Shown here: in pieces, positions 24,821 through 33,453 of the stretch
Layout of the letters: each line of letters starts with the position of its first letter
Position numbering within the stretch: the first letter of the stretch is position 1
Source of the DNA: Acidimicrobiales bacterium
Lineage (GTDB): Bacteria; Actinomycetota; Acidimicrobiia; Acidimicrobiales; JADJXE01
Assembly (NCBI GenBank): GCA_016716005.1
Contig: JADJXE010000001.1
Span: 757,001 to 821,000 of the forward strand
Direction of reading: 5' to 3'
Length of the DNA: 64,000 bases
Translations under genes and position numbers: made by a program
The notes under the pieces: model-generated
Database searches by the model: none
Told to the model about the DNA's origin: nothing
The model's input: only the letters and a program-made list of their open reading frames with translations

Positions 24821-25969
24821 TCAGAGGGCGGCGAGCCTGGCGAACAGGCCGCGGTAGAACGCCTTCTGCCGGCCGATCTGGTCGAGCTGGGGCAGAGCGA
24901 CGATGTCGATGTGGTCCACGTCGTCGAGCACCTGGTGGTACCAGCGGCCACGCCGGAAGGAGATCGCGTCGCCGATGACCCCACCGACGCGATGGTGACC
25001 GGCCGTGCGTGGGAACAGCTGCGAGTACACCGACACCAGGCCGTCGTTGGGCCACCAGTCCTCCGAGCGGAACCCCGGGTAGAACGGCCGGTCGAAGCGC
25101 TTGCGTCCCTGGTAGAACGCCGTCGGGACGAGGAACGGGTTCATGTCGGGCTCGGGGTAGTGGTGCCCGGTCAGCAACCCGTCGAAGGTCTGCTCGGTGG
25201 CGTACGCGAAGTAGTAGGTGCCGCGGTAGGTGCCGCAGCGGGCGTTCTGCTCGAGGAGACCCTGGATGGTCACGCTGTACGCGGCGTTGTCCTTCCCCAG
25301 GAACATCGGGGACGACGCGATGCGGGCCACGTAGGCGTCCAACGGCTCACCATCGTGGGTGCCGAGCCCCCAATGGTCGAGATCGAAGTCGTAGAACCGG
25401 TCGAACAGGCTGCCGGTGGCCCGCAGGGTGAGCTCGACGGCGTGAGCCAGGTAGTCCCCCACCGTGTCGGGCCGCAGCCGCCCGGTGCGTTCGCTGCAGC
25501 CCAGGAAGTAGGTGGCCGTGCTGCCGTTCAGCACCCCGGAGATCGAGCTGATCGAGGCGATCCAACGGTGGCTCGAACCCCACCCGAAGGCGTCCTCCTC
25601 CAAGAGCTGCTGCAGCAGCACGATGGTCGGTGCGCCCATGCTGTGGCCGACCAGGTGCACCGGCTGGCGGGCCGACCAGGTGGGGTGAAGCACGGCATCG
25701 CCGTCGTAGGTCCTGCCGTAGCGGTCGTGGCCGGCGCGCGCGGCGTGGCGGGCGCCGTAGTCGACCCGCCCGCCCTTCAGCTGGAAGGCCAGCTCGCAGG
25801 CCCGGTCGTGCAGGCTGCTGATCGGCCCGACGCTCGCTTCTCGGCGAGGGAGCGGGCACGGCACCGACCGAGCGGTACCCCAGTACGGGAAGTCCGCCAC
25901 CTCGCCCGGGCCCCACCCGAACAGGCCGTGGACGAGGATGACCGGGAAGCCGTTCGCCATGGGCCCCAT
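24821..25969 (-). CDS. Triacylglycerol lipase (family I.5-like)
   Basis: Alpha/beta-hydrolase lipase related to the staphylococcal/Geobacillus group. It has PVILVHGLFGWGP (oxyanion region) near the N terminus. The segment DRACELAFQLKGGRVDYGARHA is characteristic of the group, split here only in description. The nucleophile elbow is GHSMG, with the acid in WWPNDGLVS and the His in DVDHIDI. The 382-residue form from ATG 25969 has no signal peptide; a second ATG lies at 25960. A longer open frame exists, but it is low-complexity and runs antisense into the esterase gene. Its stop is 24 bases from that of the oleate hydratase remnant, convergent. Confidence 0.85.
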   Translation of the reverse strand: MGPMANGFPVILVHGLFGWGPGEVADFPYWGTARSVPCPLPRREASVGPISSLHDRACELAFQLKGGRVDYGARHAARAGHDRYGRTYDGDAVLHPTWSARQPVHLVGHSMGAPTIVLLQQLLEEDAFGWGSSHRWIASISSISGVLNGSTATYFLGCSERTGRLRPDTVGDYLAHAVELTLRATGSLFDRFYDFDLDHWGLGTHDGEPLDAYVARIASSPMFLGKDNAAYSVTIQGLLEQNARCGTYRGTYYFAYATEQTFDGLLTGHHYPEPDMNPFLVPTAFYQGRKRFDRPFYPGFRSEDWWPNDGLVSVYSQLFPRTAGHHRVGGVIGDAISFRRGRWYHQVLDDVDHIDIVALPQLDQIGRQKAFYRGLFARLAAL

Positions 25970-26186
25970 GGAACACCGGAGCCGGCGCGGCGGCCAACTG
26001 GCGCACCGTGAGCCCCAGCCCGCGGCTCGCCACGTGACCGCCGAGGTCCCGTCAGGGTGGTCGACAGGAGCGCCCTGCAGCGACTCCGTCCGGAACGCAG
26101 GTTCTTCCGCGGTCCTAACCTCCGCCTTGCACGGCGCTTGCTCCTCTCGCGGATGCTGGCGTCGTCCAACCGGCAGGAGCGCCCCC

Positions 26187-27218
26187 ATGAACCGGACCTC
26201 CCGACTCCTCCTCCCCGCCGTCCTCGCGGCCACCCTGCTGCTCGCCGCCTGCGGCGACGACGACACCGGCAACGACGGGTCGGCCGACACGACCGCCACC
26301 CTCGATACCAGCTCGGGGACGGCGACCACCGCACCTGAGCCGTCCCGCCCCGACCCGGGCGGTGGCTCGTTCGGCACGGCCCCCACGCCGACCTACGCGA
26401 ACCTCGCCTACGCCTCGACGTCGGCGTCGCAGGTGCTCGACCTGTGGCTCCCGACCGACGCCACCGCCGCCACTCCCCTCGTCATCTACATCCATGGTGG
26501 CGCCTTCAAGGGAGGCGACAAGGCCATGGTCGGCGGCAAGGTGCAACCACTGCTCGACGCCGGCTACGCCGTCGCGAGCCTCGACTACCGGCTCTCCGGC
26601 GAGGCGCTGTTCCCGGCCGGCGCGCAGGACTCGAAGGCGGCCGTGCGCTGGCTGCGGGCCAGTGCCGACGCGTACAACCTCGACCCGAACAGGTTCGCGG
26701 CCTGGGGAGAATCGGCCGGAGGCAACCTCGTCGCCCTGATCGGCACGAGCGGCGACCAGACCACCGTGCTCGACGACCCCGCCCTCGGCAACGCCGACGT
26801 GTCGAGCGCGGTGCAGGCGGTCGTCGACTGGTACGGGCCGACCGACTTCCTGCAGATGGACGCCCAGGCCGCCTCGGGCGGCGGCTGCACCGACCCGGAG
26901 AGCCACGATCCCGCCAGCTCGCCCGAGTCCGCCTGGATGGGCGCCGCCATCCAGACCGTGCCCGACACCGTCGCGCAGGCCAACCCGATCACCTACATCG
27001 CCACCGCGACCGATCTCCCCGCGTTCTCGATCGCGCACGGCGACGCCGACTGCAACGTCGCCTACCAGCAGTCACAGATCCTCGCCGACGCCCTCTCGGA
27101 GGCCGGCGCCAGCCCGCAGCTCACCATCCTTCCCGGCGCAGCACACGCCGACGCCCAGTTCGACGGGACGCTCCTCACCCCGACCATCGCCTGGCTCGGC
27201 ACCGTGCTCGACGGCTGA
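26187..27218 (+). CDS. Alpha/beta-hydrolase esterase lipoprotein
   Basis: A secreted, lipid-anchored carboxylesterase of the hormone-sensitive-lipase/BD-FAE type. The signal peptide ends in a lipobox LLAAC with Cys at 22, and is followed by a Thr/Ser/Asp-rich linker of about 45 residues. The catalytic domain has YIHGGAF (oxyanion HGG), WGESAGGNLV (nucleophile), AHGDADCNV (acid) and GAAHADAQF (His). The 343-residue product is complete. AGGAG lies nine bases before the ATG. The substrate is unknown; it would act outside the membrane. The neighbouring lipase gene is divergent. Confidence 0.9.
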   Translation: MNRTSRLLLPAVLAATLLLAACGDDDTGNDGSADTTATLDTSSGTATTAPEPSRPDPGGGSFGTAPTPTYANLAYASTSASQVLDLWLPTDATAATPLVIYIHGGAFKGGDKAMVGGKVQPLLDAGYAVASLDYRLSGEALFPAGAQDSKAAVRWLRASADAYNLDPNRFAAWGESAGGNLVALIGTSGDQTTVLDDPALGNADVSSAVQAVVDWYGPTDFLQMDAQAASGGGCTDPESHDPASSPESAWMGAAIQTVPDTVAQANPITYIATATDLPAFSIAHGDADCNVAYQQSQILADALSEAGASPQLTILPGAAHADAQFDGTLLTPTIAWLGTVLDG

Positions 27219-27339
27219 CGCTCGGGAACCTGCGACCCCTCTCGTGGCCGGAGCTGCACGCCCCTGTGGCCCGATCGTCGACCGCCGGCGACAAGGGCCG
27301 GCTGGCGATGTCGACGACGCACACGGGCGGTGGGAGCGC

Positions 27340-29622
27340 TCACGAGAGGGTGGTCGGCGCCAGGAGGCCGATCTCGCGCGCCCGGGCGACGGCTTCGCCC
27401 CGCGAGGCCACGCCGAGCTTGCGGTAGATCGAGCCGGCCTGCGAGCTGACCGTGTTCCGCGACACGCACAACCGCTCGCCGATCTCCTCCAACGTCAGGT
27501 GCGTCTGGAGATGGGGAAGCACCCGGAGCTCCGCCGCCGTGAGGGTCGAGACGATGCGATCGCCACGCACGTGCCGGAGCCGCTCGCGCAACCACTCGAC
27601 GCGCTCGTCGAGGATCCCGACGTCGGGCCGGTGACGGAGGATGTCGTCGAGCTCCCGGAGCAGGACGCTCACTGCGCCCGGTTCGGCGAGCGCGAGCTGG
27701 GCATCGGCCATCTCGAGACGCACGAGCACCGCGAACCACGGGATTGCCCACGTGGCGAGTGGCCGCAGGCGCATGCCGCGCTCGAGCGCCACCCGAGCGG
27801 CCTCGACGTCGCGGTGGTGCAGGTGGAAGCGAGCCGACGCGGCATACGCCAGCGCACTCGCGCCGTACTCGGTCAGACCGGTGGCGTCGATGGCCGCCAG
27901 CGCTCGATCGAGGTCCTCGCCGGCTGTCGTCCAGTCACCGCGATCCATGAGCAGGACTCCCCGGTGCGCGAGCCATCGGGTGAGCGGGACGCTGGCACCG
28001 GACGCCTCAGCGGCTTCGATGGCGTCGCCGAGCAGCAGCTCGGCGCCGGCGTCGTCGCCATCGAGCCACCGGGCAACCGCGAGCAGGCCCACCGCCACGG
28101 TGCGCCACACCCCCCACACCGGCTCGATCCCCACGGCCACCTCGGCGTCGGCAGCCATCGCCGCGACCCCGTGCGGGCACATCGCGGCGCGGAGCATGGC
28201 GCGAGCCGAGGTGAGCCAGGCAGCCTCGTCGCCGCCGTCGCCGGGCGGCACGAGCCGGCCGGCCGCTTCCGCCCAGCGCGTCGCGTCGACCGCACGGCCG
28301 CCGAGCGCTGCGATCCAGCCGGCCAGCACGGCGAGCGAGGGCTCGCGCTCGATGGTCGACTCGCCGATCTCACGAAGCCAGGTCTCCACGAGCGGCAGAC
28401 GACCGGCGAGATACGCGGGCAGGATCTCATCGGCGACGAGCCGCGCGGTGCGGTCGAGATCGCCGCTCGCCCGAGCGTGGGCGATGGCCCGGTCCACGGG
28501 CCCGTTCGCCTCCCACCAGTCGGCAGCCCGGCGGTGGAGCCCGGGGACGAGATCCGGCTCACGGCGGACCAGCTCGTCGAGCAGGACGGCCCGGAAGAGG
28601 GAGTGCACCCGGTACCAGTCCCGCCGGTCGTCGAACGGCGTGAGGAAGAGGTTCGAACGCGAGATCGAGGCGAGATACCCGGCCGAGCCCGTGGAGTCGA
28701 GGACGGCATCGCACAGCGACCCCGTCATCACGTCGAGCACGGCGGTGCGCCGGAGGAAGCGCACGGTGTCACGCGGCAGCCGCGACAGCACCTCGGCGCG
28801 AACGAAGCCGGAGACGAACGGATGCGGGGACAACAGATCGAGACGCCGCCCGCTGGCACGGTCCGATCGCATCGCCAGGACGTTCAGCTGGATCCCGGCC
28901 GCCCACCCCTCGGTCAGCTGCACGAGGCGCCGGAGCTCGTCCGCTGCGAGGTCGACGCCGGCCGCGTCGACGAGGAGCCGGGCCTCACCCTCGTCGAAGG
29001 CGAGATCGGCGGGTCCGAGCTCGAAGAGCTCGCCCCGCGACCGTCGCACCGCCGACGCCAGCCACACCGCCCGGCGGCTCACCGCGACGACCTGCACCCC
29101 AGAGGGCAGGTGATCGACGAGGAGGTCGATCGCGTCGTGGCCGAGGCGCGCCGTGGCCTCGTGGAGGTTGCGGAGCACGAGCACGAACGGCTCACCCGGC
29201 GACCGGACGGCGGCGATCAGGCGGGGGACGGTGCCACCGAGCGCCGAGGCGCCGGGCGAGCGGAGGTCGGCGAGCAGCCGCGGGTCGACCGGGCGGACAC
29301 GGGCGACGGCGGCAGCGACCAGAGCGAGGAGCGAGACCGGGTCACCGTCGCCCGGCTCGAGGGTGACCCACACGAACGCGCGGTCGTCGACGTCGGCCCA
29401 GTCGGCGAGCAAGGTGGTCTTGCCGAACCCGACCGGCGCCGAGATGACGACGAGCGGCAGCGAGGCACGCGAGACGAGCGCGTCCACGAGCCTGGGTCGG
29501 CTGACGGTGCCGGGCCGTACCCTCGGCGGGCTGAGCTTCGCCCCGCGCAGCGCCTCGGTGACGTCGGCCGACACCCCGATGCCGCCCCGTGACACGCTCC
29601 TCGTCGCCCGGTCGGTGTCCAT
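27340..29622 (-). CDS. MalT-like (LAL) LuxR family ATP-dependent regulator, copy 1
   Basis: A 760-residue transcription activator. An N-terminal NTPase domain carries Walker A SAPVGFGKTT (61-70) and the STAND-type RLLVDHL/VSRRAVWL region. A long alpha-helical TPR-like middle follows. The C-terminal LuxR helix-turn-helix contains LTAAELRVLPHLQTHLTLEE, with IGERLCVSRNTVSSQ and IYRKLGVASRGEAV. Ligand and target are unknown. A close paralogue of the same length and orientation lies at 37164-39449, and the two bracket the plus-strand carbohydrate gene cluster, whose first gene is divergent from this one (72 bases apart). Control of that cluster is therefore likely (inference). Confidence 0.92.
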   Translation of the reverse strand: MDTDRATRSVSRGGIGVSADVTEALRGAKLSPPRVRPGTVSRPRLVDALVSRASLPLVVISAPVGFGKTTLLADWADVDDRAFVWVTLEPGDGDPVSLLALVAAAVARVRPVDPRLLADLRSPGASALGGTVPRLIAAVRSPGEPFVLVLRNLHEATARLGHDAIDLLVDHLPSGVQVVAVSRRAVWLASAVRRSRGELFELGPADLAFDEGEARLLVDAAGVDLAADELRRLVQLTEGWAAGIQLNVLAMRSDRASGRRLDLLSPHPFVSGFVRAEVLSRLPRDTVRFLRRTAVLDVMTGSLCDAVLDSTGSAGYLASISRSNLFLTPFDDRRDWYRVHSLFRAVLLDELVRREPDLVPGLHRRAADWWEANGPVDRAIAHARASGDLDRTARLVADEILPAYLAGRLPLVETWLREIGESTIEREPSLAVLAGWIAALGGRAVDATRWAEAAGRLVPPGDGGDEAAWLTSARAMLRAAMCPHGVAAMAADAEVAVGIEPVWGVWRTVAVGLLAVARWLDGDDAGAELLLGDAIEAAEASGASVPLTRWLAHRGVLLMDRGDWTTAGEDLDRALAAIDATGLTEYGASALAYAASARFHLHHRDVEAARVALERGMRLRPLATWAIPWFAVLVRLEMADAQLALAEPGAVSVLLRELDDILRHRPDVGILDERVEWLRERLRHVRGDRIVSTLTAAELRVLPHLQTHLTLEEIGERLCVSRNTVSSQAGSIYRKLGVASRGEAVARAREIGLLAPTTLS

Positions 29623-29694
29623 CGGGCCCAGGACGGTACTCCCACCTCACCGCGCCATCTGGCCCGGACCGCCGGCCGACGTCACACGACGCGC

Positions 29695-31449
29695 ATGATG
29701 CGGCCGCCCGATGCCGGCCGGACACTGGACCCCGTGAAGGTGATCATCGTCGGTGGAGTGGCCGGCGGCGCCTCGTGTGCGGCGCGCCTGCGCCGGCTCG
29801 ACGAGCAGGCCGAGATCCTGATGGTGGAGCGCGGTCCGTACGTGTCGTACGCGAACTGCGGGCTCCCCTACCACATCGGGGGGGTGATCGAGCACGAGTC
29901 GAGCCTGCTGGTGGCCAGCGAGCGGGTGTTCCGCGAGCAGTTCGCCGTCGACTGCCGCACCGGTTGCGAGGTCGTCGGGATCTCGCCCGCGGAGAAGGCG
30001 GTGCAGCTGCGAGACGTGGCGACGGGCGAGACGAGCACGGCGACGTACGACAAGCTGGTCCTGTCACCGGGTGCCGCGTCCATCCGGCCACCGCTGCCCG
30101 GCATCGACCTGCCCGGCATCTTCCAGGTCCGGACGGTGCCCGACGCCCGAGCGATCCGCGAGTGGATCGAGCGGGGCACGAGCTTCCTCGCCGGCCTGGA
30201 GCGCTACTCCGGCTTCCAGACGGTGCGACCCCGCAAGCACGCGTTGGTGGTGGGTGGCGGGTTCATCGGCCTGGAGACGGCCGAGAACCTCGTGCACCGC
30301 GGCTTCGACGTCATCATCATCGAGATGGCGAGCCAGGTCCTCGCCCCGCTCGACGAGGAGTACGGCCGCCTCGTGGCGGACTTCCTCGGCCTCCACGGGG
30401 TGCGGGTCGTCCTCGGCGACGGGGTCGCCGGGTTCGAGCAGGCCGACGACGAGACGCTCGTCGTCTCCACGCAGGCCGGGAACCGGTACGCCGCCGATCT
30501 CGTGATCCTCGCCCTCGGCGTCCGGCCCGACACCACGCTGGCCCGGGCGGCCCGGCTCGAGATCGGCAGCCTCGGGGGCATCCGGGTCGACGAGCACATG
30601 CGCACGAGCGACCCCGACATCTTCGCCGTCGGCGACGCCGTCGAGGTCCGGGACGCCGTCACCGGCGAGTGGACGCTGATGGCCCTCGCCGGGCCGGCGA
30701 ACCGCCAGGGTCGCATCGCAGCGGACGTCATCGCCGGCCGCGACTCGCGCTTCCGCGGCACGCAGGGCACCGCCATCGTCGGGCTCTTCGGCGCCACGGT
30801 GGCCTGGACGGGCGTCAACGAGAAGACCCTCCAGCGGCTCGGCGACACCGACCACGAGAAGGTCTACCTGTACCCGAACTCCCATGCCGGCTACTACCCG
30901 GGTGCCAAGCCGATCGCCATGAAGGTGCTGTTCCGCGCCTCCGACGGCCGCGTCCTGGGAGCGCAGGCCGTCGGCGAGGACGGCGTGGACAAGCGCATCA
31001 GCGACCTCGCCCTGGGCATCCAGCTCGGCGCGAGCGTGTACGACCTCGAGGAAGCGGAGCTGTGCTACTCGCCGCCGTACGGCAGCGCCAAGGACCCGGT
31101 CAACTTCGCCGGCATGGTTGCCGCCGGCGTCCTGCGCGGCGACCTGCCGGTGAGCCACTGGGGCGCCGACGACGAGTTCGTCCTGGACGTGCGCGAGGCG
31201 GCCGAGCTCGCGGTGGAGCAGGTGCCGGGGGCGGTGCACATCCCCCTCGTTCAGCTCCGGTCCCGTCTCGCCGAGCTGCCCACCGACCGCGAGATCCACG
31301 TCCTGTGCCGCTCCGGGCAGCGCGCCTACTACGCGACCAGGATCCTGCGGCAGCACGGCTTCGACGCCAAGGTGCGCTCGGGCGGGATGCTCTCCCGCGC
31401 CATCCTCGTCGGGGCGCCCGCCGGGTCGACGCGGGGAGCGACGCCGTGA
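29695..31449 (+). CDS. CoA-disulfide-reductase-like flavoprotein with C-terminal rhodanese domain
   Basis: Pyridine nucleotide-disulfide oxidoreductase (single-cysteine group) fused to a rhodanese domain, 584 residues. It has the FAD fold VIIVGGVAGGASCAARLRRL, active Cys55 in SYANCGLPYH, NAD fold VVGGGFIGLETAENL, and a second FAD motif DIFAVGDAVEV. The C-terminal rhodanese has the loop VLCRSGQRA with its catalytic Cys. Such CDR-Rhd enzymes reduce CoA disulfide, persulfide or polysulfide. ATG 29695 is given; GTG 29734, directly before the first strand, is a good alternative. Its stop overlaps the next start (GTGA), so it is coupled to glucose dehydrogenase. Confidence 0.9.
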   Translation: MMRPPDAGRTLDPVKVIIVGGVAGGASCAARLRRLDEQAEILMVERGPYVSYANCGLPYHIGGVIEHESSLLVASERVFREQFAVDCRTGCEVVGISPAEKAVQLRDVATGETSTATYDKLVLSPGAASIRPPLPGIDLPGIFQVRTVPDARAIREWIERGTSFLAGLERYSGFQTVRPRKHALVVGGGFIGLETAENLVHRGFDVIIIEMASQVLAPLDEEYGRLVADFLGLHGVRVVLGDGVAGFEQADDETLVVSTQAGNRYAADLVILALGVRPDTTLARAARLEIGSLGGIRVDEHMRTSDPDIFAVGDAVEVRDAVTGEWTLMALAGPANRQGRIAADVIAGRDSRFRGTQGTAIVGLFGATVAWTGVNEKTLQRLGDTDHEKVYLYPNSHAGYYPGAKPIAMKVLFRASDGRVLGAQAVGEDGVDKRISDLALGIQLGASVYDLEEAELCYSPPYGSAKDPVNFAGMVAAGVLRGDLPVSHWGADDEFVLDVREAAELAVEQVPGAVHIPLVQLRSRLAELPTDREIHVLCRSGQRAYYATRILRQHGFDAKVRSGGMLSRAILVGAPAGSTRGATP

Positions 31450-32492
31450 AGGCCGTCACCGTCCAACCGGGGGTGGCGGGCTCCGTCCGCTACGAGCAGG
31501 TCCCCGAGCCCGACGAGCGCACGGGCTCGATCCTCGTCGAGGCCATCGCCGTCGGTGTCTGCGGCACCGACGGCGAGATCGCCTCGGGTGCCTACGGCTG
31601 GGCGCCGCCCGGCCGTGACCGGCTGATCCTCGGCCACGAGTCGCTCGGGCGGGTCGTCGACACGGGTGGGAACAGCGGTGTCGACGACGGCGACCTGGTG
31701 GTCGCCATCGTCCGGCGTCCCGACCCCGTGCCCTGCCCGAACTGCGCCGTCGGCGAGTGGGACATGTGCCGCAACGGCCTGTACACGGAGCGCGGCATCA
31801 AGGAGATCGACGGCTTCATGTCCGAGCGGTGGCGGATCGAGCCCGGGTACTTCACGAAGGTCGACCCGTCGCTCGGCATCCTCGGCGTGCTGCTCGAACC
31901 GACGACGGTCGTCACCAAGGCGTGGGAGCTCGTCCTGGCGATGCGGGCACGAGCCTTCTGGGTCCCCCGTCGCGTCCTGGTGACCGGGGCCGGCCCGATC
32001 GGGCTGCTCGCCGCGATGATCGGCGCCGAGCTGGGCCTCGACGTCCACGTCCTCGACCGGATGGCCGAGGGCGCCAAGCCGGACCTCGTGCGGGCGCTCG
32101 GCGCCACCTACCACGCCGGCAGCGTCGCCGACCTCGACCTCGAGCCCGAGGTGATCATCGAGTGCACGGGCGTCGGGCCGGTGATCATCGACTCGATCCG
32201 CCAGGTGGGCGCGGGCGGCGTGGTCTGCCTCACCGGGGTCGGCAGCGGCGGCGCGACCAGTGGGACGACGCCGGCCGACCTGGCCAGGGAGGTGGTCCTG
32301 CAGAACAACGTGATCGTCGGGTCGGTGAACGCCAACCGGCGGCACTTCTACCGGGCGTCGCGGGCGCTCGCGGCCGCCGACCCCCAGTGGTTGGCGCAGC
32401 TGATCACCCGTCGGGTCCCGCCCGAGCAGATCACCGACGCGCTCACGCGCTCGCCCGACGACATCAAGGTCGTCGTCGACTTCGGAGGCTGA
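31446..32492 (+). CDS. Glucose 1-dehydrogenase-type zinc MDR enzyme
   Basis: Zinc-dependent medium-chain dehydrogenase closest in pattern to archaeal/bacterial glucose 1-dehydrogenases, which oxidise D-glucose to glucono-1,5-lactone with NAD(P)+. Catalytic zinc residues are Cys39 (GVCGTDGEI) and His64-Glu65 (LGHESLG). The structural-site loop has Cys97, Cys100 and Cys108, and the nucleotide fold is VTGAGPIGLLAA. The C-terminal QNNVIVGSVNANRRHF segment is characteristic of glucose dehydrogenases. It has 348 residues from GTG 31446, overlapping the preceding stop. The gluconolactonase gene begins two bases after its stop, so the two steps are encoded together. Confidence 0.9.
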   Translation: MKAVTVQPGVAGSVRYEQVPEPDERTGSILVEAIAVGVCGTDGEIASGAYGWAPPGRDRLILGHESLGRVVDTGGNSGVDDGDLVVAIVRRPDPVPCPNCAVGEWDMCRNGLYTERGIKEIDGFMSERWRIEPGYFTKVDPSLGILGVLLEPTTVVTKAWELVLAMRARAFWVPRRVLVTGAGPIGLLAAMIGAELGLDVHVLDRMAEGAKPDLVRALGATYHAGSVADLDLEPEVIIECTGVGPVIIDSIRQVGAGGVVCLTGVGSGGATSGTTPADLAREVVLQNNVIVGSVNANRRHFYRASRALAAADPQWLAQLITRRVPPEQITDALTRSPDDIKVVVDFGG

Positions 32493-32494
32493 CG

Positions 32495-33430
32495 ATGCCC
32501 CGCGAGGCACCCGACCGTCGGGCGGTCGCCTGCACCACCGAGCAGACCGAGCTCGGCGAGGGAGCCCGCTGGGACGCCCGCCGCGGCGAGCTGCTCCGGG
32601 TCGACATCCTCGCCGGGCGCGTCTACCGGGACCTCGTCGACGACGACGGTGCGCTCCACCCGGTGCGCCGCTACGAGCTGCCCACCACGGTCGGGGCGAT
32701 CAGCCCGATCCGGGGGGACGACGGCTGGCTGCTCGCCGCCGGCGCCGGCTTCGTCCACCTGGCACCCGACGGCACCACCCGGCCGGTCGCCGACGTCGTG
32801 GGGCCGGGCGCACGGATGAACGACGCGGCCTGCGACCCCCGGGGGCGGTGCTGGGCCGGGACGCTGGCCGACGACCACCACGCCGGAGGGGGCGCCCTCC
32901 ACCGGCTCGACGGCACCTGCCACGTCGACACGGTGCTGGACGGCCTCACCATCCCCAACGGCATCGGGTGGAGCCCCGACGGCCAGACCATGTACCTCGT
33001 CGACAGCGGCCCGCGGGTCGTGCTCGCCTTCGCCTTCGACCCCGAGCGCGGCGCGATCTCGGCCGGGCGCATCCTGATCACCGTGCCCGAAGGCCTCGGA
33101 GCGCCCGACGGCCTGCTGCTCGACGCCGCCGGCGACCTGTGGGTGGCCATCTACGGGGGCGGGTGCGTGCAGCGCTACACACCCGAGGGCGTGCTCCAGG
33201 ACACGTACCCGGTCCCGGCTCGCCAGAGCACGTGCTGCGCGCTCGCCGGACGTGGCCTCCACCGGCTGTACGTGACCACCGCCACGGAGGGCTGGAGCGA
33301 CGAGGAGCGTCGCGGCGACCCGGCCGCGGGGCTGGTGTACCGGATGGAGACCCGCGCCCGCGGCGTCCCGGCGGCGCCCTTCGTCCCCGATCCCACCTGG
33401 TGGTCCGACGTCCTCCGTCCGAGCACCTGA
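32495..33430 (+). CDS. SMP-30/gluconolactonase family lactonase
   Basis: A 311-residue six-bladed beta-propeller lactonase that would open gluconolactone to gluconate. Family hallmarks are the metal Glu in ELGEGARWDARRGELLRVD, RMNDAACDPRGRCWAGT (metal Asn region), IPNGIGWSPDG and the Asp motif GAPDGLLLDAAGDLWVA. It follows glucose dehydrogenase by two bases and precedes the GH63-like gene by 23, completing glucose to gluconate chemistry in one transcription unit. Xylono- or other sugar lactones are alternative substrates. Confidence 0.9.
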   Translation: MPREAPDRRAVACTTEQTELGEGARWDARRGELLRVDILAGRVYRDLVDDDGALHPVRRYELPTTVGAISPIRGDDGWLLAAGAGFVHLAPDGTTRPVADVVGPGARMNDAACDPRGRCWAGTLADDHHAGGGALHRLDGTCHVDTVLDGLTIPNGIGWSPDGQTMYLVDSGPRVVLAFAFDPERGAISAGRILITVPEGLGAPDGLLLDAAGDLWVAIYGGGCVQRYTPEGVLQDTYPVPARQSTCCALAGRGLHRLYVTTATEGWSDEERRGDPAAGLVYRMETRARGVPAAPFVPDPTWWSDVLRPST

Positions 33431-33453
33431 CAGACCACGGGAAGGAGCACCCG

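Noticed and set aside
27205..27335. Inverted CTCTCGTGGCC...CTCACGAGAGGG near the end of the esterase and regulator genes as a terminator
   Set aside because: The arms (CTCTCGTG and CACGAGAG) can pair but are separated by about 90 bases, too far for a simple terminator hairpin.
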